A stretch of DNA of 64,000 nucleotides, taken from positions 1-64,000 of the forward strand of contig NZ_JBITGZ010000004.1 in assembly GCF_044457565.1 (NCBI RefSeq), given 5' to 3'. The stretch is from Kitasatospora sp044457565 (GTDB lineage: Bacteria; Actinomycetota; Actinomycetes; Streptomycetales; Streptomycetaceae). Position numbers and translations under genes: made by a program. The notes under the pieces were generated by a model. It had not been told where the DNA came from and did no database searches. It saw nothing but the letters and a program-made list of their open reading frames with translations. Positions 63,173 to 64,000 of this stretch are shown in pieces; position 1 is the stretch's first letter; each line of letters begins with the position of its first letter.

Positions 63173-64000
63173 TCAGTGCGGGGCGGAGGCCACCACGACC
63201 TTCCCCCGGATGTGCTTCCCGGCGAAGTCGGCCACCGCCCGCACGGCGTCGTCGAACCGGTAGCGGGCGCCGATCTCGACCCGCAGGCGTCCGTCCGCCG
63301 CGCGGCTCGCCAGATCCTCCAGGTCGCCCGGCTCCGGGACGAACGAGCCGATGTAGACACCCGTGACGTCCCGGTCGAACCCGCTCGGACCGAACAGCGG
63401 CGACACCAGGCGGCCGCCCGGCCTGGCCGCCCGCGCGGTCGCGGCCAGGCCGTCCCCCCGGTTGATCAGATCGACCACCACGTCGACGCCGCCGGTCACC
63501 AGCGCGAGGGTCTGCTGCACCACGTCGGCCGTCCGGTAGTCGATGCTCTCGGCGGCGCCGAGCTCACGGACGTAGTCCGCGTCCTGCGGGGTGGCTGTGG
63601 CGATCACCCGGGCACCGGCCGCGCTCGCGAGCTGCACCGCGTACAGGCCGATCCCACCGGTGGCCCCGATCACCAGGACGCTCTGCCCCGCGCCGACGCC
63701 GACCGCCCGCAGCAGGCAGACCGCGGTCATACCCGACTCGGGGATGGCCGCGGCGCGCGCCGCGTCCAGGCCGGGCGGCCGCCGCGCCAGCCGGGGGCCG
63801 GCCACCGCCACCGTGTACTCGGCCACGGCGCCCGCCTGCCCGGTGAACGCCAGTACCGGATCGCCGGGCGCGTACCCGGTGACGTCGGGGCCCACCTCGA
63901 CGACCGTCCCGGCGGCGTCCATCCCGATGACGAGCGGGTGCTCGACCGGGTAGAAGTCCTTCATCGCGCCCGTGATCAGCGCCAGATCGAGCGGGTTGAG
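63173..64000 (-). CDS. Quinone-oxidoreductase-like MDR protein, 5' end outside the window
   Basis: The reading frame is open to the right edge (LNPLDLALITGA precedes MKDFYPVEHPLVIGMDAAGT), so the true start lies beyond 64000. Visible features are the GMDAAGTVVEVGPDVTGYAP block, the NADPH motif VLVIGATGGIGLYAVQLASA and the C-terminal HIRGKVVVASAP. No zinc-binding cysteines occur. It belongs to the zeta-crystallin-like reductases. The interval 62850-63172 before it shows no gene. Confidence 0.85.
   Translation of the reverse strand, partial: LNPLDLALITGAMKDFYPVEHPLVIGMDAAGTVVEVGPDVTGYAPGDPVLAFTGQAGAVAEYTVAVAGPRLARRPPGLDAARAAAIPESGMTAVCLLRAVGVGAGQSVLVIGATGGIGLYAVQLASAAGARVIATATPQDADYVRELGAAESIDYRTADVVQQTLALVTGGVDVVVDLINRGDGLAATARAARPGGRLVSPLFGPSGFDRDVTGVYIGSFVPEPGDLEDLASRAADGRLRVEIGARYRFDDAVRAVADFAGKHIRGKVVVASAPH

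Overview
The window is about 64 kb of very GC-rich DNA. It has Streptomyces-type gene organisation: GTG starts, ATGA/GTGA overlaps, many divergent TetR/MarR/PadR pairs, a DasR-type operator at nagB, DmdR/IdeR-type iron boxes and one TTA (bldA) codon in a cluster gene. It most likely comes from a Streptomyces or Kitasatospora chromosome. No rRNA, tRNA or CRISPR array was seen.

Region by region. 1-4.9 kb: the 5' end of a SpoIIE/PP2C phosphatase, decayed IS701-family transposase pieces around a small dimeric-barrel protein, a DHFR-family reductase, and a divergent TetR/DUF4386 pair with operators in the promoter. 4.9-22.4 kb: a compact biosynthetic locus. It holds a SARP fused to an MmyB-like ligand-binding domain, an aldo/keto reductase, an amidohydrolase, a large helical-toroid (prenyltransferase/squalene-oxidase repeat) protein, a chorismate-lyase-like protein, a glycosyltransferase, a double left-handed beta-helix acyltransferase-like protein, RmlA, RmlB, a short ORF, a chorismate-mutase-like protein, two paralogous SnoaL-like proteins (one Tat-exported), a TetR regulator, an MFS exporter, an ArsR regulator and a zinc alcohol dehydrogenase. 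No PKS, NRPS or canonical terpene-synthase core is visible. The parts suggest a glycosylated, chorismate-derived product. Nearly identical promoter/operator sequences upstream of the aldo/keto reductase and between tetR and the exporter tie the two ends together.

22.4-33 kb: oxidoreductases, an XRE/membrane-protein pair with a perfect operator, a CAP-domain protein, a large membrane protein, and a three-gene operon with a TIG-like surface protein and a leishmanolysin-like protease. 33.2-41 kb: an iron-linked region. A promoter carrying an iron box leads a 28-codon leader ORF, a DMT exporter, a complete indigoidine synthetase (A-Ox-T-TE) and a tautomerase; a ZIP metal transporter and another membrane protein have their own iron boxes.

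41-54 kb: MarR with three nested palindromes and a decayed target gene, several NTF2/ABM-fold proteins, a protealysin-like M4 peptidase, IclR, a PadR-DUF1048-serine hydrolase operon, a TolB-like propeller, a secreted M28 aminopeptidase and DasR-linked nagB. 54.5-64 kb: a molybdenum hydroxylase operon (2Fe-2S, FAD/4Fe-4S, Moco subunits), a small hydrophobic protein, the replicative DNA polymerase III alpha subunit DnaE, and the 3' part of a quinone-oxidoreductase-like gene.
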